DNA from: Anadara kagoshimensis
Taxonomy: Eukaryota; Mollusca; Bivalvia; Arcoida; Arcidae
Length of the DNA stretch: 64,000 nucleotides
Direction of reading: 5' to 3'
NCBI GenBank assembly: GCA_021292105.1
Contig: CM037874.1
Span: 56,646,539 to 56,710,538 of the forward strand
Of the stretch, positions 1 to 9,852 are shown piece by piece; within the stretch, counting starts at the first letter, position 1, and each line of letters begins with the position of its first letter. A model generated the notes under the pieces. That model was not told the origin of the DNA. It saw only the letters and a list, made by a program, of their open reading frames with translations, and did no database searches. Made by a program: the position numbers and the translations under genes.

Positions 1-2
1 TG

Positions 3-3000
3 GATGCTATCATACAGGCAGAGAAAAATGGCGAACTTACTGGCGAAGCTTTTTCAGGTCTGTTTGCTGATATGTTAATGATTTTACATAAAAACGCAGC
101 ATTTTGTGAGAATGTTCTTTTTTCATTCTAATAGAAAAAAGAACATTTTATCCAACAATATAATAATTTTAAGGTGGACAAGACAAGCTTTCTCTCACAA
201 TCCGACAAACAGACAAAAGTGTCCTAATTTGGAAAGTTTAAATATTTTAGTGTATCATCTATTCCTTAATGAACTACTGTTCAGGACGGAATTCACGAAG
301 GAAAGAGGGCGTAAAACTTAATAACTGACATTGGGAGTTACGTTTCTTGAATAAGATGTGGTTAAAATTTCACGGGTGTAATTAAGTATTTGAGTATTTA
401 AAACTGTTTGAAGACTACAAAAACATAATCAACCCACATTCACGGTAGGTCGGCACAGTGTTTACAATGGGTACAGAAATAACAATCTGGAGAGCCCTAT
501 TGGTGGTTCGCCCTCGGCGAGGAAGTGGGATGTTTGGACTTCAGTTGCCCAACAAATCATTACCCATACACTTAGTTGGTTTTACAACTTGAGGCTTGAT
601 ATACATTTTCTGAAACTTTTAACATTTTTTTCTGTTTTGCAGAAGAAAATATATCATGTTCCATATCTGATCTGTTATTTGCTCATATTGGTAACATTGG
701 TGTTGTATTAAGTTGGGGGATAATTTATATGATCAGATATCCAGAAGTACAACAGAAATGTAGAGAGGAAATCAGACAGGTAAGATTATATTTATATTAA
801 CCATTGATTGATTGATTGATTGATCCATCGATCGATTGATTGATTGAATGAATGAATGGATAAGGTTTCAGGTCCCAGTCAAGAATGTCACGAGCTAAAG
901 GTGAAGTTGTAGAAATGTTGCAGGGTAGGGCAGGGCTATGTGCAGAAAAGGGTTCTGACATTACTTGGGTAATAGGTTTTGAAGGTATCTTCAGAAGGAC
1001 TCCACCAAAAAAACAGATTTTAGGACTTCAGAATAGTGTGGCCATGTTTGAGATGGCAAAGTTATGAAGGATACCTATAGAGATGGGGAGGTTACTAAGA
1101 TGAATTACTGCTAATGATTTGCTATAGGATGTCTGCCTGAGGTGTTTTTTTGTTTGGTCAAACCGATTATTTAGGCGAAGCTCTTACAAAGTATAACAGA
1201 ACTTATTTCATGTCCTGAGCATCCAAAAACATTTGACGATCATGATGAATCTTGAACAATTTGCTTGTGGAGTAGAGTACAAACATAACTAATTCTTCTG
1301 TCAGCTCTTGTTTAAAATTTACCTCGTTTTCCTTTTCAGGTAGTAGGACCCAGTAAAACTGTCCATCTATCAGACAAACACAAACTGCAATATGTCCAGG
1401 CAACAGTTAAAGAGGTGTTGAGAATAGCTGCAACAAGTATTAACCATGAAATATACTGGGGTGTTTGATGCCATACAATAATGTACATGTACCTAGGTCC
1501 GCCTTGGAAGGGGGTGGGGTGTCGGATACCATTAGCCTTGATTTTGTCTTAGGACAAACAAAAAAGTATACTTTCAGTTTCCCAAACAACCTTATTTTAG
1601 TATAGCTCACCCCGGTTTTCTCCATTCAGATTTCAGATTTTATAGCTTTTCCATTTTTCAGAAAAATGAATGAATGGTTGATTACTTCCACCTCATGTTT
1701 ATTTCACATACTAGTAGTACATGTGTATGTAATGTAATGTATACAATAACTTTAAAGCAGAAATAGAAAACCGGAGCACTGGGAGAAAAACCATGGATGG
1801 ATAAGCAAAATGACCAAACTTTCTCACATCATAGCTAGGATCTGTGATTGTAGAGGAAACCAGAGTACCCAATGAAAATCAATTATCTTCGCCTTTTGAC
1901 TGGATAATGCAACATTCATTACTACATTCCATTTAATTAATAACATAAATAATTTATTGGTCAATGATGGTGGAGGAAACCCTTGTATCCGAGTAAAACC
2001 ACCAAAGAAATTCCAAAAATTTACTGTATATTGCTTTATTTTCACGGTGTCGAATTTTCGTGGTTTGACAATGGCTAGCATATTCACAGTGTCATATTTT
2101 CGCGGTCTTATCTGATTTAAGGAAAACTTCGTTAGGAAGATTAATGGGCTGGTATTTTCGAGACTGTTTTATTTTCGCGGGAATACACTGTGCCGCGAAT
2201 ATAGCGAAAATAAAACTACAGTGAAATATAGGCATTATACAGTAAATCGTTAGTGTTCTACATGCAAATTTTGTATCAATCCACAACATTGTAGCTGTAG
2301 AGATGATTTATCTGTTGATGTATTTTATTTTATTTTGTGTAGCTCCCATCACAGTGCCACATTTGGCCACAGAGGATGGTACAATAAGAGGTTACCACAT
2401 CCCTAAGGGAACCATATTGGTTGGTGATATAATGGCTGCTTACATCACAAATGTTGAAAATGGTGATAAATTCATGCCAGAGAGATTTATGGACGAAAAT
2501 GGAAAACTGATAAAAACAGAACATAATTTGAACTATGGAATTGGTAATACATACAAAAGCGAAAGGCTACCTATACATTTTAAACTTTATGAAAGATGTG
2601 ATGACTTCAATTATACTATTGTCAACTTTCCTTTTCTTATGCAGCAATATACAGTAAAACCTCGTTATAATGCCCCTCGATAACTTTGCCACCTCGCTTA
2701 TCGCCACACTATTTTGAAGTTTTTTTTGTTTATGTTTTTCTTTATCCCCATCCCCTGATTTATCGCCAAACCTCATTATAACGCCAAAATTTTTCTGAAC
2801 AAATGGTGGCGATGAATCGAGGTTTTACTGTACCTGTTATCCTGCTTACATATTATTTGTTTCAAAATTACTATGTTATAGTAGAGCTTGTTCCCACATC
2901 AGGTACTTTATACTTTTTTATATGACATATGACTACTTTTTCACACATCCTGCAATATTGACCAGCCACCAGCGAACGAATTGTCAAATAGAGTTATAAC

Positions 3001-3767
3001 AGAAGGCAGAAATACCTGAAAATTTCCACTTCCTTACCAAGTGCCCTTGCTGAGGATCGAGCCCAGTCCTTCCTGGTGAAAAGCAAGCATTCTACAAGGC
3101 TTAAAGATTGAGACCAGATAATCACTCTATTACATTTACTATATACAATGCAGCATCTAGCTGAGCCTACCTACAGTCTCACCTTGTCTAGCATCGGTCC
3201 AATATAAGGAGATTTCTAATTAGTGTTTTCAATCTGCTCTGTTTTTTATTCTTTTATTATTAATTATACCCCTCGCTTAAAAAGTGGGGGTATATAGTGT
3301 AGGGGTGTCCGTCCGTGTGTCCGTCCGTCCTTCCGTTACACCTTAGGGTACCTAGCTCTTATCTGCAACTCCTCCTAAACCCTTCAATGGATTTTCATGA
3401 AACTTTCACACAATCTTTGTGATATAATGTAGATGTGCACCTCCTATTTTAAAATTTGATCTGATGGATTTTTTTTATGTGGGGGGAGCAGGGGTATTTT
3501 TTGTGAGCTTGTGGCTCACAGTTTTTTAAGTTTATTAATGAACTTGCTCAACTTATTGGCCTTCATTTTGCTTTTCTTTTCATTTCAGGACCGAGGAACT
3601 GTTTGGGACAATTTTTAGCAGAGATGGAGATTTTTCTCTTATTTTCCAGTCTAATTCAGCATTTCACATTTTCAAAAGTATCCCCATCTGACGATTTTAA
3701 TTTTGATGGAATACTTGGATTACTTATGACCACTCCAGATTTTAAAGTCAAAATAATGAAAACCTGA
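3..3767 (+). CDS. Cytochrome P450, 3' half (five exons, 5' end outside window)
   Basis: Heme-thiolate monooxygenase, probably ER-anchored, resembling clan 2 (CYP1/2/17-like) enzymes. Exons inferred from homology, GT-AG sites and phase: 3-57, 643-779, 1340-1436, 2343-2543, 3589-3767 (stop TGA 3765-3767). Visible in order: I-helix region in exon 2 ending IRYPEVQQKCREEI; K-helix ExxR as KEVLR in exon 3; PITVPH and GYHIPKGT, then PERFMDENGKL in exon 4; heme loop YGIGPRNCLG, created by joining exons 4 and 5, matching FxxGxRxCxG with Tyr for Phe. All junction phases agree. The I-helix lacks the usual (A/G)Gx(E/D)TT: the aligned residues read AHIGNIG, so both the acid and the Thr are absent. The N-terminal half, including the membrane anchor, lies left of the window. 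It could be an active but atypical P450 or a recent pseudogene; no stop or frameshift is seen. Family-level assignment is not possible from this. Confidence 0.9.
805..860. repeat. ATTG/AATG microsatellite
   Basis: Run of attg units turning into aatg units inside a P450 intron, immediately before a SINE fragment. Confidence 0.8.
861..1085 (-). repeat. SINE fragment plus half a pogo-like MITE
   Basis: 'ggtcccagtcaagaatgtca' and the following text match the 3' body of the SINE family seen intact at 21868-22165. From about 1015 the sequence (gaatagtgtggccatgtttg) resembles one arm of the MITE at 2652-2830. Both lie in a P450 intron. Confidence 0.6.
2021..2246. mobile_element. MITE with ~25-bp TIRs (ACTGTATA family), copy 1
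   Basis: Left end ttactgtatattgctttatt and right end, reversed, ttactgtataatgcctatat form imperfect terminal inverted repeats; internal sequence is rich in 'attttcgcgg' palindromes. A second copy lies at 13988-14162. Intronic in the P450 gene. Confidence 0.75.
2652..2830. mobile_element. pogo/Tc1-like MITE, TA target site
   Basis: Starts CAGTAAAACCTCG and ends CGAGGTTTTACTG, with TA at both outer borders (2650-2651, 2831-2832). 179 bp, no coding capacity. TIR start CAGT and TA duplication fit Tc1/mariner/pogo. Just inside P450 intron 4. Confidence 0.8.
3264..3535. repeat. Dispersed repeat 'tacccctcgcttaaaaagtg' type
   Basis: Begins with a short inverted repeat (acccctcgctt ... aagtgggggt), carries gtccgtccgt runs and ends 'gagcttgtggctcaca'. 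Looks like a retroelement or degenerate foldback remnant. It ends about 50 nt before P450 exon 5. Class not determined. Confidence 0.5.
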
Positions 3768-3859
3768 CAGTGTAATTTTAATACAAGTGATGTGAAAGAA
3801 GAAGCCAATAATCCAAGGCTGTCAATCTTACCTATATCAGGGATTTATATGTACCTCAT

Positions 3860-4095
3860 TTCCAATGGATGCCACATATATGTTTATGAAAGTGTCGTAA
3901 TATTCGTATAATGGGGATCGGCGCTGTACCACATGAGCAACACCCATTACCGTTTAAGTGGAAAATTTTGAAAAATAATGACGTTGGGAAGACACAGAAT
4001 AATGCCCTTTTATGGGGAACATGAAATGAAAAATTCCATATCCACTGGAAACAATAGTTCTGCACAAATGTAAGGGGTATAACATCAAACAATGG
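3860..4095. mobile_element. Foldback MITE (GTACCA family), diverged copy
   Basis: Contains ctgtaccacatgagcaacac and cccattaccgtttaagtgga, the same arm as the better-preserved copy at 8745-8955. Diverged at the right arm. It falls in the probable P450 3' UTR. Confidence 0.55.
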
Positions 4096-4259
4096 CTAAC
4101 CCAGCAACTGATCATCAATCCTTTTCGTTACCTCAATGTTAAACTTTAGACATATCTGTACTGTATTTATTAATTAATTACGTATTTACTATCTTATATA
4201 TTTTTGTATTATAAAAAATTTACTCACACATATTGTGTGAAGGATTGTGAATTCTATAG

Positions 4260-4265
4260 AATAAA
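4260..4265 (+). terminator. Candidate poly(A) signal of the P450 gene
   Basis: AATAAA about 490 nt after the P450 stop codon, followed about 20 nt later by an A-rich run. Plausible 3' UTR end. The UTR would then include the foldback element at 3860-4095. Inference only. Confidence 0.35.
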
Positions 4266-4429
4266 AACACATTACAACACACAAAAAAAAAAATGGCTAA
4301 CCCCACTGAAATACACATGTAACTGAAACATACCAATGTAACCCTGCATTATTTTCTTGATTTTGGTATTAGATATTTTTTTCTGGACTGTTAATTTCCA
4401 TTTGGCTCAGATCAAATAGGAGAGGAGTG

Positions 4430-5000
4430 GAGTAATGGTGTTAAAGTCTTAGTCAGAATTCTTTAGCAAGTCGGTTCTTGGGATGATGTTTTAAGACACA
4501 GTTAAGATTCTTTTACTTATATTGAGCCAATCAGTTCTTGGATGATGGAATGGAATAATGGCATTTTAAGACTCGGACAAGATTCTTTAATTTATATTGA
4601 GCTAGTCAGTACTGGGATGATGGAGAGGAGTAATGGTGTTGTAACTCCCAATCAAGATTCTTTCTCTTATACAGAGCTAGTCAGTTCTGGGATGGTGGAA
4701 TGGAGTAACGGCATTTAAAGACCCAGTCAAGATTTTTTTTCCGATATAGAGGCTATCCTGGGATGGTGGAGGAGTTCAGAGTACCTAGGGAAAAACCATT
4801 GACTTTTGATAATAGACTGCTTGAATGAGGTTTTATGTCCCAGTCAAGAATATTTCACTTATATCAACATGTCACTTTTGAGAAAGGAAATGACAAACTT
4901 TCTTGCACTAGAATCTGCCCTAGGATTCAAACCTATGACTTATGTGTGAGGTCTACTGTGACCCTAAGCTGCAAACTTAAGGCCACTAGATCACGAAGCC
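4430..5000 (-). repeat. SINE (family 2) with amplified 3' body
   Basis: About four degenerate copies of a 75-90-bp unit (gatggagaggagtaatggtg ... agtcaagattcttt) precede a single SINE remainder with a diverged tRNA-like head near 4900-5000. The unit matches the body of the SINEs at 18225, 22260 and 49320. Confidence 0.6.
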
Positions 5001-5349
5001 CTGTATTGTACAAGGAAACACTTTACTGGATAGTTCTGAATGATTGGATAATTTTTGTATAACTACTTGGTGGTTTCAATTAAGCCAACAAGGTGACAAA
5101 ACTTGTCTGCCACTTGTTTGGATTTGAGTCAAGTTTGTCTTCTACTTTCACTAAATTTACATTTTCTTAATATGTTTTGCATTCCATATTCCATACCTAC
5201 TAGCTGCCTACTTTTAGAAATTTGTCTTCTTGAAAAATTAATGAAAGGACTGAGAACTACATTGTGTTGAAAATTCAAACTCCTAGATAACAAATTAAAG
5301 TGGAAGTCCCTTGCACTTCAGTTATTAAATTTTACTGTTTTCATATTTG

Positions 5350-5705
5350 TAAATTTACAATTGACCATTCATATGCAAAAAGAGTCCCTAGTTAAAAAAT
5401 TTGAGATTTTCACATGTGAAATATTTAAAATTTAATGAATCTAAAATTGACCATTCATATTCAAAAAGAGCCCCTAGTTAAAAAATTTGAGATTTTCACA
5501 TGTGAAATATTTAAAATTTCATGAAACTAAAACTGACCATTCATATTCAAAAAGAGCCCCTAGTTAAAAAATTTGAGATTTTCACATTTGAAATATTTAA
5601 AATTTCATGAATCTAAAATTGACCATTCATATGCAAAAAGAGCCCCTATTTAAAAAATTTGAGATTTTCACATGTGAAATATTTAAAATTTCATGAATCT
5701 AAAAT
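5350..5705. repeat. 86-bp tandem repeat, 4 copies
   Basis: 'gaccattcat' recurs at 5363, 5449, 5535 and 5621, exactly 86 bp apart. Copies are more than 95 percent alike by eye, so the expansion is recent. Each unit contains a small palindrome cacatgtg. Confidence 0.9.
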
Positions 5706-6266
5706 AGATTCTTCTAGGTATCATTATCCTTGTATTCAATTAACAAATTACTGTACTATAGTTGTTTAATTCTGTAGGGGTAAAATTTCAAAATTTCGAC
5801 ACTGGAATGTATGCATTGGTAGAAAATTTTGCAGTGTAGTGGCCTGGGTTAACAATTTTCTGTACAGATTATCTAAGTCTATGTTTAATGGATGCTACAT
5901 GAAAATATTCACTTGGTGCAGTAAATCTCCAACTATAAGGCTACTCCGCCTGTAAAACAGGGATAGGATTTTCCTGTCATTTTGGAGATTTCAGGCTATC
6001 CCACGCCTATAAGACGACCATAATTTTCAATCAAGACCATACCTATAACAGTATTTGAAGCTACTGATCGGACTGTAAATTTTCAACCAATTTTCGTCTG
6101 ATGCTCACTTAATTCTGCGCTATTGAGTCAAATCGTGAAAATAGCAAAATTAAATCCCAAGTGAATAAAAGCAACTATACAGTAACATTTAAACATTGTA
6201 TATTTATTAGCTTAGTTCATAGTTCCAATTCTATCCATTTCAAATTTACCTTTTACTGTAAATATA

Positions 6267-6712
6267 CAGGGTTTGTACAGGCCTGGAAAAGTCCTTAAAT
6301 TTTGAGGTTTACCCTAAAAAGACCCTAAAAACTAGTCTGACCCAAAAAAACCTTGAATTTATCCTGAAGGCCCTAAAAAAGCCCTTGAATTTTGCCAATT
6401 AGGTGTTGATAGTAAGTGGTTGTAAATACACTAATCAAAATAAATAAATAAGTTACATTGAAATGAGCAATATTAAGGTACCTGGGCGTAACCTGGCCCT
6501 CCCGAACACCCAAAATCAACCCCAACTTCAAGTGTAGTTACTATGGACATGTAAGTAATTGTTTTATTGATTTAATTGTCTTTGCACAAATGTTTTTCTT
6601 ATAAAATTGTCCTTCTGATTAGGCCTTAAAATTGCAAATGAGACCCTGTAAAGACCCTTAAAAATCCTTAAATTTGGAGTCCAAATGTCTGTACGAACCT
6701 TGATATATTTAA
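6267..6712. mobile_element. hAT-like non-autonomous element
   Basis: Ends CAGGGTTTGTACAG ... CTGTACGAACCTTG form imperfect TIRs, flanked on both sides by the 5-bp direct repeat atata (6262-6266 and 6713-6717). Internal gaccctaaaaa/ccttaaa repeats are typical of these elements. No ORF. Confidence 0.7.
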
Positions 6713-6894
6713 TTTTACATGTATTAATTTTCGAGGTATATGAAATTTAAACATATCCCCATTGTTTAATTTTCATGTTTTTTATATATGTACTATATCA
6801 CAATAAGCATAATATAGTTTTCACCCCATAGCAATATTTTTCCAAAAAGCCACCGTGAAATATGGTAAGCAAAAATGAGTAAACTGCAAAAATA

Positions 6895-8745
6895 AATACG
6901 TTCACAGTTTTCTTTATGTGAATATCCTGGAGTATTGTGTGAAAAGTCTCCATGTGGTCAATTTCACAATATACAACAATTCTCTTCACAAACATTTTCA
7001 CAATTTGTATGGTCATTCATAAGTCCCCCTATGTAAATAGTCGCAAACCCCTGGAATTCATTTCAAATTGACTTTTTATTCTTTTGTTAATAACCTGAAG
7101 TACATTGTATTGTGTGAATAGTCTTCATCTGGTCAATTTCACAGTATACAACAATTCTTTTCAAAACAGTTTCACAATTTTTATGGTCATTCATAAGTCC
7201 CCTATGTAAATAGTCGCAAACCCCTGGAATTCATTTCAAATTGAATTTTTATTCTTTATGTGAATAACCTTAAGTATTGTGTGAAAAGTCTCCATGTGGT
7301 CAATTTCACTATGTACAAAAATTCTCTTCAAAACATTTTCACAATTTATATGGTCATTCATAAGTCCCCTATGTAAATAGCCACAAACCCCTGGAATTCA
7401 TTTCAAATTGAATTTTTATTCTTTATGTGAATAACCTTAAGTATTGTGTGAAAAGTCTCCATGTGGTCAATTTCACTATGTACAAAAATTCTCTTCAAAA
7501 CATTTTCACAGTTTATATGGTCATTCATAAGTCTCCTATGTAAATAGTCGCAAACCCCTGGAATTCATTTCAAATTGACTTTTTATTCTTTTGTTAACAA
7601 CCTGAAGTACATTGTATTGTGTGAATAGTCTTCATGTGGTCAATTGCACTATGTACAACAATTCTTTTCAAAACAGTTTCACAATTTATATGGTCATTCA
7701 TAAGTCCCCTAAGTAAATAGTCGCAAACCCCTGGAATTCATTTCAAATTGACTTTTTATTCTTTTGTTAATAACCTGAAGTACATTGTATTGTGTGAATA
7801 GTCTCCATGTGGTCAATTTCACAGTATACAACAATTCTCTTCACAAACATTTTCACAATTTATATGGTCATTCATAAGTCCCCTATGTAAATAGCCACAA
7901 ACCCCTGGAATTCATTTCAAATTGACTTTTTATTCTTTTGTTAATAACCTGAAGTACATTGTATTGTGTGAATAGTCTCCATGTGGTCAATTTCACAGTA
8001 TACAACAATTCTCTTCACAAACATTTTCACAATTTATATGTTCATTCATAAGTCCTCTATGTAAATAGTCACAAACCCCTGGAATTCATTTCAAATTGAC
8101 TTTTTATTCTTTATGTGAATAACCTTAAGTATTGTGTGAAAAGTCTCCATGTGGTCAATTTCACTATGTACAAAAATTCTCTTCAAAACAGTTTCACAAT
8201 TTATATGGTCATTCATAAGTCCCCCAAGTAAATAGTCGCAAACCCCTGGAATTCATTTCAAATTGACTTTTTATTCTTTTGTTAATAATGTATTGTGTGA
8301 ATAATCTTCATTTGGTCAATTTCACAGTATACAACAATTCTCTTCACAAACATTTTCACAATTTATATGTTCATTCATAAGTCCTCTATGTAAATAGTCA
8401 CAAACCCCTGGAATTCATTTCAAATTGAATTTTTATTCTTTATGTGAATAACCTTAAGTATTGTGTGAAAAGTCTCCATGTGGTCAATTTCACTATGTAC
8501 AAAAATTCTCTTCAAAACAGTTTCACAATTTATATGGTCATTCATAAGTCCCCCAAGTAAATAGTCGCAAACCCCTGGAATTCATTTCAAATTGACTTTT
8601 TATTCTTTTGTTAATAATGTATTGTGTGAATAATCTTCATTTGGTCAATTTCACAGTATACAACAATTCTCTTCACAAACAGTTTCACAATTTGTATGGT
8701 CATTCATAAGTCCTCTTTGTACATAGTCTCTATCGGGTCCATTTC
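6895..8745. repeat. 162-174-bp satellite, about 10 copies
   Basis: 'ctggaattca' recurs at 7051, 7224, 7391, 7558, 7731, 7905, 8079, 8246, 8408 and 8575. Spacing alternates between about 167 and 173-174 because two monomer subtypes (cttttgttaataacctgaag versus ctttatgtgaataacc) are mixed, giving higher-order structure. Lies between the two convergent genes. Confidence 0.9.
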
Positions 8746-8955
8746 AAATGGGGTTTGCCGCAGTACTATGTGGCCAATACCCATTAACGTTTGTGTGGAA
8801 TGTTTTGGAAAATGTTAATGTCACACTTAATAATCAAATGCCCCAAATAATGTTGTTTTTGCGGGAAAACGTCATCTTATGTGATTCGATACTCATTGGA
8901 AATGTGTGTTCCACACAAACGTTAGAGGGTATCACATGGTACAGTAGCGAACTAC
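8745..8955. mobile_element. Foldback MITE (GTACCA family), best copy
   Basis: Left arm gtactatgtggccaataccc then attaacgtttgtgtggaa; right arm ttccacacaaacgttagagg then gtatcacatggtac. Arms of about 40 bp pair almost completely. It sits at the junction between the satellite and the 70-bp array. Other copies: 3860-4095 and 16085-16285. Confidence 0.75.
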
Positions 8956-9358
8956 ATTGACCTGTTATTGTTTTTTGAATCGCCAGAAGTATCATACATG
9001 CCATATGAATACAGCAGGGAACTACATTGACCTGTTATTGTTTTTTGAATCGCCAGAAGTATCATACATGCCATATGAATACAGCAGGGAACTACATTGA
9101 CCTGTTATTGTTTTTTGAATCGCCAGAAGTATCATACATGCCATATGAATACAGCAGGGAACTACATTGACCTGTTATTGTTTTTTGAATCGCCAGAAGT
9201 ATCATACATGCCATATGAATACAGCAGCGAACTACATTGACCTGTTATTGTTTTTTGAATCACCAGAAGTATTATACATGCCATATGAATACAGCAGGGA
9301 ACTACATTGACCTGTTATTGTTTTTTGAATCACCAGAAGTATCATACATGTCATATGA
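8946..9358. repeat. 70-bp tandem repeat, 6 copies
   Basis: 'aactacattga' recurs at 8950, 9020, 9090, 9160, 9230 and 9300, exactly 70 bp apart and nearly identical. The first unit begins inside the right end of the MITE, suggesting the array was seeded at its edge. Confidence 0.9.
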
Positions 9359-9448
9359 ACAGTCTCCATGTGTTCCGTTTCACAAGGTACAGGCATGATA
9401 ATTCTCATCACAAAGTTTCAAGGTGAAAGATCTATTTTAATTTAAATG

Positions 9449-9454
9449 TTTATT
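9449..9454 (-). terminator. ERAL1: Candidate poly(A) signal of ERAL1
   Basis: AATAAA on the minus strand about 245 nt after the stop codon. Nothing closer was seen. If used, the ERAL1 3' UTR is unique sequence distal to the 70-bp array. Confidence 0.3.
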
Positions 9455-9699
9455 TATAATTCCCCTTTGTGGATAATCATTATCTAGTCCATTTCAAATT
9501 GATAAGTTATTAATTTTGTGAATATTCTCAAGTAACATAAAAATAGTCCATGTGGTCCATTTCACAGTGTACCGGTCCCATGTGGTTTCATTTCACAGTG
9601 TACCAGTACAATAATATCCTTTGTGAACAGTCTCAACATGGGTGATCCATTTCAAATTATATAGCAATTCTTTGTGAATATTTCTGTTAAACAAAACAA

Positions 9700-9852
9700 T
9701 TAATTTGACCAACTTTTGCGTTTTCTCGGTTTTTCCTGGACTTTGACCTGTAGACTTAACAACACCTCGTGTCTGAAGGCATTCATTAGTTCTTGCTGGG
9801 CCTCCAAAGCAATCTGCTTAATATTGCCTCCACCTTTACCAATCAACAAACG
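9700..9852 (-). CDS. ERAL1: ERAL1 exon 11, KH GxxG loop and C-terminus
   Basis: Acceptor atttcag followed by [20 protein letters not shown], the RNA-binding GxxG loop, then [10 protein letters not shown] and a basic tail ending KSWSN and TAA at 9702-9700. The basic tail extends a few residues beyond the human protein. Confidence 0.95.
   Translation of the reverse strand, partial: RLLIGKGGGNIKQIALEAQQELMNAFRHEVLLSLQVKVQEKPRKRKSWSN

Noticed and set aside
7020-8740. CRISPR-like regular repeats.
   Set aside because: Monomers of 162-174 bp are contiguous with no unique spacers; eukaryotic satellite.
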